Shown piece after piece: positions 8,268 through 16,184 of a DNA stretch of 64,000 nucleotides (position 1 is its first letter; the number at the start of each line of letters is the position of its first letter). Source of the DNA: Sphingomonas kyeonggiensis (GTDB lineage Bacteria; Pseudomonadota; Alphaproteobacteria; Sphingomonadales; Sphingomonadaceae); NCBI RefSeq assembly GCF_014204495.1, contig NZ_JACHLN010000004.1:372001-436000 (forward strand). The letters run 5' to 3'. The position numbers and the translations under genes were made by a program. The notes below the pieces were generated by a model. The model saw nothing but the letters and a program-made list of their open reading frames with translations. It ran no database searches and was not told the origin of the DNA.

Positions 8268-8855
8268 ATGCGCACCGCCACCGTAAGCCGCAAGACGAGC
8301 GAGACCGCCGTCGACGTCACCGTCAACCTGGACGGGACGGGAGCCTATTCCATCTCCACGGGAATCGGCTTCTTCGATCACATGCTCGAGCAGCTCAGCC
8401 GCCATTCGCTGATCGATCTCGACGTGAAGACGGTGGGCGACCTCCATATCGACCAGCACCACACGGTCGAGGATACCGGCCTCGCGATCGGCGAGGCGAT
8501 CCTCAAGGCGCTCGGCGACAAGAAGGGCATCCGCCGCTACGCCGACGCGCTGTCGCCGATGGACGAGACGCTCACCCGCGTCGCCATCGACATTTCCGGC
8601 CGCCCCTATCTCGTCTGGAAGACCGAATTCTCGCAAAAGCGACTCGGCGAGATGGACACCGAGATGTTCGAGCACTGGTTCCACAGCTTCGCCCAGACTG
8701 CCGGCCTGACGCTGCACGTCGAGACGCTGTACGGCACCAACAACCACCATATCGCCGAAGCCGCGTTCAAGGGCCTGGCCCGGGCGCTGCGCGAAGCGGT
8801 CGAGATCGATCCGCGCAAGGCAGGCGTGGTCCCTTCGACCAAGGGCGTGCTCTGA
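8268..8855 (+). CDS. hisB: Imidazoleglycerol-phosphate dehydratase
   Basis: Converts imidazole glycerol phosphate to imidazole acetol phosphate, the sixth step of histidine synthesis. Metal-binding motifs are seen: GFFDHMLEQLSRHS near residue 38 and DQHHTVEDTG near residue 65, with a second set in NNHHIAEAAFK near residue 163. I start at the ATG at 8268 (195 aa), because GGGGGT lies about 5 nt upstream; an in-frame ATG 12 nt earlier is also possible. It is monofunctional, without the histidinol-phosphatase domain of enterobacterial HisB. Confidence 0.96.
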   Translation: MRTATVSRKTSETAVDVTVNLDGTGAYSISTGIGFFDHMLEQLSRHSLIDLDVKTVGDLHIDQHHTVEDTGLAIGEAILKALGDKKGIRRYADALSPMDETLTRVAIDISGRPYLVWKTEFSQKRLGEMDTEMFEHWFHSFAQTAGLTLHVETLYGTNNHHIAEAAFKGLARALREAVEIDPRKAGVVPSTKGVL

Positions 8856-9139
8856 TGCTGGTCGTGCTGCTGCGCTACAAGGTCCCGCTCGCCGAAGTGG
8901 ATGCGCAGCGCCCCGCCCATATCGAATGGCTGAAGAGCCATTACGCCACCGGCACGCTGCTCGCTTCGGGCCCGCAGGAGCCGCGCACCGGCGGCGTGAT
9001 CCTGATGCGCGGCACTCGCGCCGAGGCCGAGCGGCTCGTCACCACCGACCCCTTCGCGATCCACGGCATCGCCGATTATGAGATCGTCGAGTTCGTCCCC
9101 GCGATGACCGCGCCAGGCCTCGAGGCGCTGGCGTCGTGA
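8855..9139 (+). CDS. YciI-family protein within the his operon
   Basis: A 94-aa YciI/YCII-like protein of the dimeric alpha-beta barrel fold. The conserved His of RPAHIEWLKSH (residue 22 or nearby) and the DPFAIHGIADYEIVEF segment match the family. Its start overlaps the hisB stop (TGATG) and its end overlaps the hisH GTG, so it is translated with the histidine genes. A metabolic link to histidine synthesis is not established; position alone suggests co-regulation. Confidence 0.85.
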   Translation: MLVVLLRYKVPLAEVDAQRPAHIEWLKSHYATGTLLASGPQEPRTGGVILMRGTRAEAERLVTTDPFAIHGIADYEIVEFVPAMTAPGLEALAS

Positions 9140-9738
9140 CCATCGCCCTGATCGACTATGGCGCGGGCAATCTCTATTCCGTCCACAACGCGCTGAAGGC
9201 CGCCGGCGCGACCGATATCGCCGTCACCGCCGATCCCGAAGCCGTGCTGAACGCCGACCGCGTCGTCCTGCCCGGTGTCGGCGCCTTCGGGGCCTGCGCG
9301 GCCGGGCTGCGCAACATCGCCGGCATGGTCGAGGCGCTGAACACCCGGGTCCGCACCCAGGGCGCGCCCTTCCTCGGCGTCTGCGTCGGCATGCAGCTGA
9401 TGGGCGATGCCGGCGAGGAGATGGGCACCCATCCCGGCCTCGGCTGGATCCCCGGCACGGTCCGCGCCATCGCGCCCGCCCCCGGCGTCCATGTCCCGCA
9501 CATGGGCTGGAACGACGTGATCCCCGCCTCCCCGCACCCGCTGATCGAGCCGGGCGAAGCCTATTTCCTCCACAGCTTCGCCTTCACCGGCGAGGACGTG
9601 ATCGCCACCACCGATCATGGCGGCCCGGTCACCGCGGCGATCGGCCGCGACAACATGATCGGCGTCCAGTTCCACCCCGAAAAGAGCCAGCGCTACGGCA
9701 TCGCGCTGGTCGAAAGGTTCCTCCAGTGGCGTCCGTAG
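9136..9738 (+). CDS. hisH: Imidazole glycerol phosphate synthase, glutaminase subunit
   Basis: Releases ammonia from glutamine and channels it to HisF. The class I glutamine amidotransferase triad is visible: Cys83 in GVCVGMQLM, His180 and Glu182 in QFHPEKSQ. The start is a GTG overlapping the yciI stop (GTGA). Length (200 aa) is normal. It overlaps hisA by 13 nt. Confidence 0.97.
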   Translation: MTIALIDYGAGNLYSVHNALKAAGATDIAVTADPEAVLNADRVVLPGVGAFGACAAGLRNIAGMVEALNTRVRTQGAPFLGVCVGMQLMGDAGEEMGTHPGLGWIPGTVRAIAPAPGVHVPHMGWNDVIPASPHPLIEPGEAYFLHSFAFTGEDVIATTDHGGPVTAAIGRDNMIGVQFHPEKSQRYGIALVERFLQWRP

Positions 9739-10475
9739 AAACCGGCCTGATCATCTTCCCCGCGATCGACCTCAAGGGCGGCCAGGTCGTCCGCCTGGCC
9801 GAAGGCGACATGGACCGCGCCACTGTCTATGGCGACAATCCCGCTGCCCAGGCCGAGCTTTTCGCCCAGGCCGGCGCCGAATGGCTGCATGTGGTGGACC
9901 TGGATGGCGCCTTTGCCGGCGAATCGGTCAACGGCGCTGCCGTCGCCTCGATCCTCGAGAGCGGCTTTGGCGGCCATATCCAGCTCGGCGGCGGCATCCG
10001 GAACCGCGAATCGATCGACCGCTGGCTCGATCTCGGGGTGAAGCGCGTCGTGATCGGCACCGCCGCGCTGGAGAACCCGGAGCTGGTCAAGGCGGCCGCC
10101 CGCGACAATCCCGGCCGCATCGTCGTCGCGGTGGACGCGCGCGACGGCATGGTCGCCACCCATGGCTGGGCGGATGTGTCGGATGTGTCGGTGGTCGACC
10201 TCGCCCGTCGCTTCGAGGACGCCGGCGTCGCCGCTTTGCTGTTCACCGATGTCGGCCGCGACGGCCTGCTCAAGGGCTGCAATGTCGAGGCGACCGTCGC
10301 ACTCGCCCGCGCCGTCGCGATTCCCGTGATCGCCAGCGGCGGCGTCACCGACATCGCCGACATCCATGCGCTGCGCCCCCATGTCGCCGACGGTGTCGAG
10401 GGCGTCATCACGGGCCGCGCCCTCTATGACGGCCGGCTCGACCTGAAATGGGCGATCGAGGTGGGCAAGGCATGA
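9726..10475 (+). CDS. hisA: Phosphoribosylformimino-5-aminoimidazole carboxamide ribotide isomerase
   Basis: Amadori isomerase (ProFAR isomerase) of histidine synthesis, a TIM barrel of 249 aa. Landmarks: FPAIDLKGGQVVRL at residues 11-24 with the catalytic Asp, GGGIRNRESID near residue 85, and VASGGV-type phosphate-binding ends (IASGGVTDIAD near residue 201). Starts at a GTG inside the end of hisH and ends by an ATGA overlap with hisF. Confidence 0.97.
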   Translation: MASVETGLIIFPAIDLKGGQVVRLAEGDMDRATVYGDNPAAQAELFAQAGAEWLHVVDLDGAFAGESVNGAAVASILESGFGGHIQLGGGIRNRESIDRWLDLGVKRVVIGTAALENPELVKAAARDNPGRIVVAVDARDGMVATHGWADVSDVSVVDLARRFEDAGVAALLFTDVGRDGLLKGCNVEATVALARAVAIPVIASGGVTDIADIHALRPHVADGVEGVITGRALYDGRLDLKWAIEVGKA

Positions 10476-11230
10476 CCGTCCGCGCCCGCGTCATCCCCTG
10501 CCTCGACGTCGCCAATGGCCGCGTCGTCAAGGGCGTGAACTTCGTCGACCTGATCGATGCCGGCGATCCGGTCGAGCAGGCCCGCGCCTATGACGCCGCC
10601 GGCGCCGACGAGCTCTGCTTCCTCGACATCACCGCCAGCCACGAAGCGCGCGGCACGATCCTCGACGTGGTGCGCCGCACCGCCGAGGTCTGCTTCATGC
10701 CGCTCACCGTCGGCGGCGGCGTGCGCACCGTCGAGGATGCCCGCGCGCTCCTCCTTGCCGGGGCGGACAAGGTCGCGGTCAACTCCGCCGCCGTCTCGCG
10801 CCCCGAAGTGGTGGCCGAGATCGCCGAGAAGATGGGCAGCCAGTGCGTCGTCGCCTCGGTCGATGCGCGCCGCACTGCCAATGGCTGGGAAGTCTTCACG
10901 CACGGCGGCCGCAAGCCGACCGGCATCGACGCGGTCACCCACGCCCTCGCCCTCGCCCATCTCGGCGCCGGCGAGCTGCTGATCACCTCGATGGACCGCG
11001 ACGGCACCAAGGACGGCTATGACCTCGAGCTGATCCGCACGATCGCCGACCAGGTGACCGTGCCCGTGGTCGCCTCGGGCGGGGTCGGCAACCTCCAGCA
11101 CCTGGTCGACGGCATCACCCAGGGCCATGCCAGCGCCGTGCTCGCCGCCTCGATCTTCCATTTCGGCGAGGCAAGCATCGCCGATGCGCATGCCGCGCTG
11201 GCTGCCGCGGGGATTCCGGTCCGCAGCTGA
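10472..11230 (+). CDS. hisF: Imidazole glycerol phosphate synthase, cyclase subunit
   Basis: Cyclase partner of HisH, producing imidazole glycerol phosphate and AICAR. The 252-aa TIM barrel shows RVIPCLDVANGRVVKG at the N-terminus (catalytic Asp11) and the second catalytic Asp in TSMDRDGTKDGYDLEL. The start is the ATG overlapping the hisA stop; a longer frame runs upstream but lies inside hisA. It is the last gene of the contiguous his block before the unrelated insertion. Confidence 0.97.
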   Translation: MTVRARVIPCLDVANGRVVKGVNFVDLIDAGDPVEQARAYDAAGADELCFLDITASHEARGTILDVVRRTAEVCFMPLTVGGGVRTVEDARALLLAGADKVAVNSAAVSRPEVVAEIAEKMGSQCVVASVDARRTANGWEVFTHGGRKPTGIDAVTHALALAHLGAGELLITSMDRDGTKDGYDLELIRTIADQVTVPVVASGGVGNLQHLVDGITQGHASAVLAASIFHFGEASIADAHAALAAAGIPVRS

Positions 11231-11236
11231 GCTTCA

Positions 11237-11253
11237 CCCCGGCTTTCGCCGGG
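11237..11253. repeat. Single family A palindrome
   Basis: One copy of the family A palindrome (CCCCGGCTTTCGCCGGG) lies 6 bp after the hisF stop and about 46 bp before the L,D-transpeptidase. As RNA it would form a hairpin at the hisF 3' end; there is no T-run, so it is not an obvious terminator. Confidence 0.75.
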
Positions 11254-11299
11254 ACGACGGATGGCACTTAACCCTTCCCCAACCCTGCCGCGCTAACCC

Positions 11300-12313
11300 A
11301 TGCGCATGCTCAAGCTCAAGCTCAAGCTCCCGCTGTGCGCCGCTGCCCTGTCGATAGCCCTCGCTCCAGCGGCAATAGCCCAGGGCGCCAAGGCCAGCTC
11401 TCCCGTCGAGTTCGCCCGCGATGTCGCGCAGCTCAAGCCCGGCGAATGGGTCTGGGCGCCCGAAGTCGCGCCGGCCGGGCCGATCCTCGTCTATGTCGAT
11501 CTCTCCGCCCAGCGCGCCACCGTCTACCGTAACGGCGTCCGCATCGCGGTGAGCACCGTCTCCTCGGGCAAGGCAGGACACGAGACCCCCACCGGCGTGT
11601 TCACCGTGCTCCAGAAGGACGCGAAGCACCGCTCGAGCAAGTACAACAACGCCCCCATGCCGTTCACCCAGCGCCTGACCTGGGACGGCATCGCGCTCCA
11701 CGCCGGCGGGCTGCCCGGCTATCCCGAGAGCCATGGCTGCGTGCACTTGCCCTATGACTTCGCCAAGGCGCTGTTCGCGGAGACCAGCCTGGGCGTCACC
11801 GTGGTGGTCGAGGGCAATGCCGCCGACCATATCGACACGACCGAGGCCAGCCTGCTCTCCCCGCTCGATGCGAAGGGCAAGCCCCTCGCCGACCAGCCGC
11901 TCTCCGACAGCCAGCAATATCGCTGGCAGCCCGAGCGTTCGCCCGCCGGCCCGCTCACCATCATCGTCTCGAAGAGCGACCAGCGCATCGTCGTGCTGCG
12001 CGGGGGTGTCGAGATCGGCCGCAGCGCCGCGCATATCGACGACAATGATCCCGGCTCGCACGTCATCACGCTCACCCACGGCCCCGACGGCGCCGACTAT
12101 TGGGTCTATGTCGGCCTGCCCGGCCACAGCGAGGATGCCGGCCGCACCCTCGACGAGGCGACGCGCAACCGCGTGCGGATGCCCCGCGCCTTTTACGAGG
12201 CGGTGAAGGCCGAGCTCGTCCCCGGCGCGACGATTCTCGTCACCCAGTCTCGCGTCGGCGCTTCGCCGGGCAAGCGGATCACGATCATGGACGCGGTGAA
12301 CCCGGCGCCCTGA
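11300..12313 (+). CDS. L,D-transpeptidase (YkuD family), secreted
   Basis: A 337-aa exported enzyme expected to cross-link peptidoglycan or attach proteins to it. The signal peptide covers about residues 1-28 (KLKLKLPLCAAALSIAL..AIAQ). The YkuD catalytic motif HAGGLPGYPESHGCVHL spans residues 134-150, with catalytic Cys147 and His145. A second, weaker YkuD-like beta repeat (ITIIVSKSDQRIVVLRGGV style) follows at about residues 220-300, without a Cys motif. It interrupts the histidine operon, between hisF and hisE, on the same strand. Confidence 0.9.
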   Translation: MRMLKLKLKLPLCAAALSIALAPAAIAQGAKASSPVEFARDVAQLKPGEWVWAPEVAPAGPILVYVDLSAQRATVYRNGVRIAVSTVSSGKAGHETPTGVFTVLQKDAKHRSSKYNNAPMPFTQRLTWDGIALHAGGLPGYPESHGCVHLPYDFAKALFAETSLGVTVVVEGNAADHIDTTEASLLSPLDAKGKPLADQPLSDSQQYRWQPERSPAGPLTIIVSKSDQRIVVLRGGVEIGRSAAHIDDNDPGSHVITLTHGPDGADYWVYVGLPGHSEDAGRTLDEATRNRVRMPRAFYEAVKAELVPGATILVTQSRVGASPGKRITIMDAVNPAP

Positions 12314-12351
12314 TTAACATTCTGTCGGGACTTTTCTGCCACTATCGCCGC

Positions 12352-12555
12352 ATGCGCATCGCTCTCCTGCCTTTGGCCCTGCTCGCCGCGATCCCGGCCA
12401 TCGCCGCCGACGAGCCGCCGCACACCGGCCGCGCCGGCACGCGCTCGATGCCCGAGCTTTCGGACCTCGCGCTCGCCGCCTGCGCCGCCGGCGGCATCTG
12501 GTTCGTCCGCCGCCAGCTGCGCGCGCGTTTCCGCAAGACCGCACCCAAGGATTGA
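12352..12555 (+). CDS. Mini secreted protein with PEP-CTERM-like tail
   Basis: A 67-aa protein: a signal peptide (residues 1-19, ending AIAADEPP), a linker of about 13 residues, then a tail of the pattern PE-(S)-hydrophobic stretch-RRQLRARFRK at residues 34-64. That tail resembles a PEP-CTERM/exosortase sorting signal, though its first motif is PELSD rather than the usual PEP. It lacks a good Shine-Dalgarno site. It might equally be a simple bitopic membrane protein. Located between the L,D-transpeptidase and hisE. Confidence 0.55.
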   Translation: MRIALLPLALLAAIPAIAADEPPHTGRAGTRSMPELSDLALAACAAGGIWFVRRQLRARFRKTAPKD

Positions 12556-12600
12556 CGACGCAGGATTGACAGGCGCCCCCGGCTCGCTCAGCCGGAAACC

Positions 12601-12918
12601 ATGGCCGATATGCTCGACACGCTGGAACAGACGATCCGCGCCCGCCGCGGCGCCGATCCCTCGACTTCCTATGTGGCCAAGCTCATCCATCGCGGCCGCG
12701 CCAAGATCGCGCAGAAGCTGGGCGAGGAAGCCACCGAGACGGTGATCGCCGCGATCCAGGACGATCGCGAGGAACTCACCAAGGAAGCCGCCGACCTGGT
12801 CTTCCACCTGATCGTGCTGCTCGCCGATGCCGGCCTGAGCCTCGACGATGTCCGCGCCGAACTCGCCCGCCGCGAAGGCATGTCGGGCCTGGAGGAGAAA
12901 GCAAGCCGTGCCGATTGA
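12601..12918 (+). CDS. hisE: Phosphoribosyl-ATP pyrophosphatase
   Basis: Hydrolyses PR-ATP to PR-AMP, second step of histidine synthesis. A 105-aa MazG-like all-alpha protein with the KIAQKLGEEATETVIAA motif (Glu metal ligands near residues 41-44) and KEAADLVFHLIVLLAD. Monofunctional, so hisI must lie elsewhere. It overlaps the following HIT gene by 11 nt. Confidence 0.95.
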   Translation: MADMLDTLEQTIRARRGADPSTSYVAKLIHRGRAKIAQKLGEEATETVIAAIQDDREELTKEAADLVFHLIVLLADAGLSLDDVRAELARREGMSGLEEKASRAD

Positions 12919-13285
12919 CGCCACCCAGCCCTATGACGACCAGAACATCTTCGCGAAGATCCTGCGCGGCGAGATTCCGTCGAAGAAGGTCTTCGAGAAC
13001 GAGTTCGCCCTCGCCTTCCACGACATCAATCCGCAGGCGCCGCACCATATCCTGGTGATCCCCAAGGGCCCGTATGTGTCGTGGGACGATTTCTCGGCCC
13101 GGGCGGGCGAGGCGGAGATCGCCGGCTTCGTCCGCGCGGTGGGCCAGGTCGCCCGCGACGCCGGCTTCGTCCAGCCTGGCTACCGCCTGCTCGCCAATAC
13201 CGGGTTCGACGCGCACCAGGAGGTGCCGCACCTCCATGTCCATATCTTCGCCGGCAAGCCGCTCGGCCCGATGCTGGCGCGTTAG
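12908..13285 (+). CDS. HIT-family (HinT-like) purine nucleoside phosphoramidase
   Basis: A 125-aa histidine-triad protein; family members hydrolyse AMP-lysine and other phosphoramidates. The triad HLHVHIFAG is near residue 110, and NIFAKILRGEIPSKKVFE at the N-terminus is typical HinT. The GTG start at 12908 overlaps hisE. A neighbouring hisE-hinT order is common in alphaproteobacteria, so this is the normal end of the his cluster. Confidence 0.93.
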   Translation: MPIDATQPYDDQNIFAKILRGEIPSKKVFENEFALAFHDINPQAPHHILVIPKGPYVSWDDFSARAGEAEIAGFVRAVGQVARDAGFVQPGYRLLANTGFDAHQEVPHLHVHIFAGKPLGPMLAR

Positions 13286-13301
13286 TGTTGCCAACCCTGC
13301 T

Positions 13302-13319
13302 CCCCGGCGAAAGCCGGGG
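13302..13319. repeat. Single family A palindrome
   Basis: CCCCGGCGAAAGCCGGGG, 17 bp after the HIT gene stop. Single copy, followed by ATCAGC rather than a second inverted unit. Confidence 0.75.
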
Positions 13320-13448
13320 ATCAGCATCAATCACGCTGTCCGCTCCCCACAACTCGCCGCTTTCGTGCGCGAAAGCTGGACTTTGGGCGACTAAAGCATT
13401 GCCTCCCCCGGTTTTGCGGCTAGGCTCCGCGCTTTCATCCAAAAGGGG

Positions 13449-13467
13449 CGGCGGGATCAGCCCGCCG
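13449..13467 (+). other. Leader hairpin before the permease
   Basis: A 7-bp perfect stem (CGGCGGG / CCCGCCG, loop ATCAG) lies directly upstream of the permease ribosome-binding site AGGGGA (about 13471-13476). It could influence translation; no known riboswitch consensus is recognised. The rest of the 198-bp gap holds the family A palindrome and no other clear signal. Confidence 0.35.
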
Positions 13468-13483
13468 TAGAGGGGACCATCCA

Positions 13484-15025
13484 ATGATCTTCGGGCGCGT
13501 AAAGCCACTCGATGCCATCCTCGCCACCGCCGAGAAAAAATCGCTCCACCGTTCGCTGGGGGCTTTTCAGCTCACCATGCTCGGCATCGGCGCGGTGATC
13601 GGCACCGGCATTTTCGTTCTCACCGCCGAAGCCGCGCAAAAGGCCGGCCCCGGCATGATGATCTCCTTCATCATCGCCGGCGTGGTCTGCGCCTTCGCCG
13701 CACTCTGCTACGCCGAGATGGCGTCGATGGTCCCGGTCTCGGGCTCCGCCTACACCTATAGCTATGCCGTGATGGGCGAACTGATCGCCTGGATGGTCGG
13801 CTGGGCCCTCATCCTCGAATATGCGGTCGCCGCGGGCGCGGTCTCGGTCGGCTGGTCCGGCTATGTGATCGGCCTGATCGAGCATACCTTCCATGTCGAC
13901 ATACCCGCCTCGCTGGTCACCGGACCGTTCGATGGCGGCCTGATCAACCTGCCCGCGATGCTGATCGCCGCGCTGGTCACCTGGCTGCTGGTCATCGGCA
14001 CCAAGGAGAGCGCCACGGTCAACGCCATCCTGGTCGCGATCAAGATCACCGCGCTCACCGTGTTCATCATCCTGGCGGTGCCGGTGATGAACAGCGCGCA
14101 GTTCTCGCCCTTCGCGCCGACCGGCGTCATCGGCGTCTCGATGGCGGCAGCGTCGATCTTCTTCGCCTATGTCGGCTTCGACGCGGTTTCGACCGCGGCC
14201 GAAGAGACCAAGAACCCGCAGCGCAACATGCCGATCGGCCTGATCGGTTCGCTCGCCATCTGCACCATCTTCTACCTGCTCGTCGCCGCCGGCGTGATCG
14301 GCGCTCCGGGCCTCAGCACCCAGCCGGTTACCGACGCGATGGGCCATGCCCTCGAGCCGGGCAGCCGCGAACTGGCCGCCCAGTGCGCCAGCCGCGCCGC
14401 CGAAGGCTTCAAGGACGTGGTCTGCTCGAAGGAAGCGCTGGCCTTCACCCTGCGTGAAATCGGCTGGCCGCAGATCGGCAACCTGCTCGGCCTCGCCGCC
14501 GGCCTGGCACTGCCCTCGGTCATCCTGATGATGATGTTCGGCCAGACCCGCATCTTCTTCGTGATGAGCCGCGACGGCCTGCTCCCCGCCGCCTTCTCGA
14601 AGATCCACCCGAAGTTCAACACCCCGCACGTGATCACGATCATCACGGGTATCGCGGTGGCGCTGTTCGCGGCGTTCTTCCCGGTCGGCCAGCTCGCCAA
14701 CATCTCCAACTCGGGCACGCTGTTCGCGTTCGCCGCGGTGTCGATCGCGGTGATGGTGATCCGCAAGACCGACCCGACCCGCAAGCGCCCGTTCAAGACG
14801 CCGTTCGTGTTCATCACGGCGCCGATCGCGATCCTGGGCTGCCTGTATCTGTTCATCAGCCTCGATCACAAGAGCATCATCCTCTTCCTGATCTGGGCGG
14901 CGGTCGGCCTGCTCGTCTATTTCGGCTACAGCCGCTCGCGCAGCCATGTTGGCCGCGGCATCGTCGATGTGTCCGAGCATCAGGCCTATGAGGAACTGGA
15001 CCCGCCGGTCCCCGGCACCCATTAA
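13484..15025 (+). CDS. APC-superfamily amino acid permease
   Basis: A 513-aa transporter of the cationic amino acid transporter-like (YfnA/CAT) branch. TM1 contains the broken-helix signature GIGAVIGTGIFVLTAEAA near residues 36-53; about 12 hydrophobic helices follow, with an extracellular loop of about 50 residues (near 285-320) before the later helices. VGFDAVSTAAEETKNPQRNMP near residue 226 is the conserved TM6-loop region. Substrate cannot be predicted. It carries a strong downstream terminator. Confidence 0.9.
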   Translation: MIFGRVKPLDAILATAEKKSLHRSLGAFQLTMLGIGAVIGTGIFVLTAEAAQKAGPGMMISFIIAGVVCAFAALCYAEMASMVPVSGSAYTYSYAVMGELIAWMVGWALILEYAVAAGAVSVGWSGYVIGLIEHTFHVDIPASLVTGPFDGGLINLPAMLIAALVTWLLVIGTKESATVNAILVAIKITALTVFIILAVPVMNSAQFSPFAPTGVIGVSMAAASIFFAYVGFDAVSTAAEETKNPQRNMPIGLIGSLAICTIFYLLVAAGVIGAPGLSTQPVTDAMGHALEPGSRELAAQCASRAAEGFKDVVCSKEALAFTLREIGWPQIGNLLGLAAGLALPSVILMMMFGQTRIFFVMSRDGLLPAAFSKIHPKFNTPHVITIITGIAVALFAAFFPVGQLANISNSGTLFAFAAVSIAVMVIRKTDPTRKRPFKTPFVFITAPIAILGCLYLFISLDHKSIILFLIWAAVGLLVYFGYSRSRSHVGRGIVDVSEHQAYEELDPPVPGTH

Positions 15026-15050
15026 GGGCGCCGGTTTCCAGGCAAGGAAA

Positions 15051-15089
15051 AAGGGCCGGAGGAGCGATCCTCCGGCCCTTCTTCTTTTG
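15051..15089 (+). terminator. Intrinsic terminator after the permease
   Basis: A 13-bp perfect stem (15051-15063 with 15068-15080, loop GCGA) followed by CTTCTTTTGT. AAA-rich sequence on the other side means it could also act on the minus strand, serving the convergent adenosine kinase gene. Confidence 0.85.
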
Positions 15090-15094
15090 TCTGA

Positions 15095-15124
15095 AGCCCC
15101 TCCCCTTCAGGAGAGGGGCTTTTA
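15095..15124 (-). terminator. GC hairpin at the adenosine kinase 3' end
   Basis: AGCCCCTC and GAGGGGCT arms flank a loop of about 10 nt, just downstream of the adenosine kinase stop on the minus strand. It resembles the family C palindromes (CCCTCCC type) and may work with the neighbouring terminator. Confidence 0.5.
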
Positions 15125-15129
15125 GCAGC

Positions 15130-16128
15130 TCAGCCCAGCTTCTCTGCCGCCAGCGCCTTGAGGTCGACCTCGGCGCGCGCACCATAGTGCTGGATGATCT
15201 CGGCGGCGCACAGCGCGCCCAGGCGCAGCGAGTCCTTCACCGAGCGGCCCTGGGCCTGGCCGTGCAGGAAGCCCGCCGCGAAGCTGTCGCCCGCGCCGGT
15301 GGTATCGACCAGCTTCGCGATCGGCTCGGCCGGAACCTCGACGCGCTCGTCGCCGACCAGCGCCATCGCGCCGTGCTCGCTGCGGGTGACGACCAGCACC
15401 GGCACCTTGCCGTGGATGTGCTGCACCGCCGCTTCGAACTCCTCATGCTGGCACAGCGCCAGCAGCTCGTTCTCGTTGGCGAACAGGATGTCGATCATCC
15501 CGTCGTCGATCAGCTTGCGGAAATCGTCGCCGTGGCGCGAGATGCAGAACACGTCCGACAGTGTGAAAGCGACCTTGCGGCCATTGGCGCGCGCGATCTC
15601 GATCGCCTTGCGCATCGCGGCGCGCGGCTCTTCCGGATCCCAGAGATAGCCTTCGAGATACAGGATCGCGCCGCTGGCGATCAGCGTCTCGTCCAGCGCC
15701 GAGGCCGGCAGGAACTGCGAGGCGCCCAGGAAGGTGTTCATCGTGCGCTGGCCGTCCGGCGTCACGAAGATCAGGCAGCGCGCGGTGGTCGGCTGGCCGG
15801 GACGGACTTCGGTGTCGAAATGCACGCCGGCGGCGCGCAGGTCGTGCGCGAAGACCGCGCCGAGCTGGTCGTCGGCGACCTGGCCGATAAAGGCGGCCTT
15901 GCTGCCGAGCGCGGCGAGGCCGGCGACGGTGTTGCTCGCCGAGCCGCCCGAAACCTCGCGGCCCGGACCCATCTTGGCATAGAGCGCATCGGCTTCCTCG
16001 GGCGAGAACATGAGCTGCATCGAGCCCTTGGCCACGCCGATCTCCTCGATGAAGCTGTCCTCGGCCTGGGCGAGGATGTCGACGATCGCGTTGCCGATGG
16101 CGACGACGTCATAGGTGGGGCTGGTCAA
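15130..16128 (-). CDS. PfkB-family adenosine kinase
   Basis: Phosphorylates a nucleoside or sugar; similarity to alphaproteobacterial adenosine kinases is strongest (start TYDVVAIGNAIVDILAQAEDS). The catalytic PfkB signature DTTGAGDSFAAGFLHG lies near residue 271, and GGSASNTVAGLAALG near residue 60 is the first signature. I start at the TTG at 16128 (332 aa) because GGAG lies 7 nt upstream and the family begins at this residue; a frame extension of 19 residues is unconserved. Divergent from the EI24 gene. Confidence 0.88.
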   Translation of the reverse strand: MTSPTYDVVAIGNAIVDILAQAEDSFIEEIGVAKGSMQLMFSPEEADALYAKMGPGREVSGGSASNTVAGLAALGSKAAFIGQVADDQLGAVFAHDLRAAGVHFDTEVRPGQPTTARCLIFVTPDGQRTMNTFLGASQFLPASALDETLIASGAILYLEGYLWDPEEPRAAMRKAIEIARANGRKVAFTLSDVFCISRHGDDFRKLIDDGMIDILFANENELLALCQHEEFEAAVQHIHGKVPVLVVTRSEHGAMALVGDERVEVPAEPIAKLVDTTGAGDSFAAGFLHGQAQGRSVKDSLRLGALCAAEIIQHYGARAEVDLKALAAEKLG

Positions 16129-16184
16129 ACGAATGCTCCAAAAAGATTGCGTCGTCGCCGTAGAGACGGGCAAAGGATAGCGCA

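Noticed and set aside
13457..15022. 521-aa antisense frame across the amino-acid permease
   Set aside because: Arg/Asp/Gly/His-rich composition typical of the shadow of a GC-rich gene; the plus-strand permease is clearly real.
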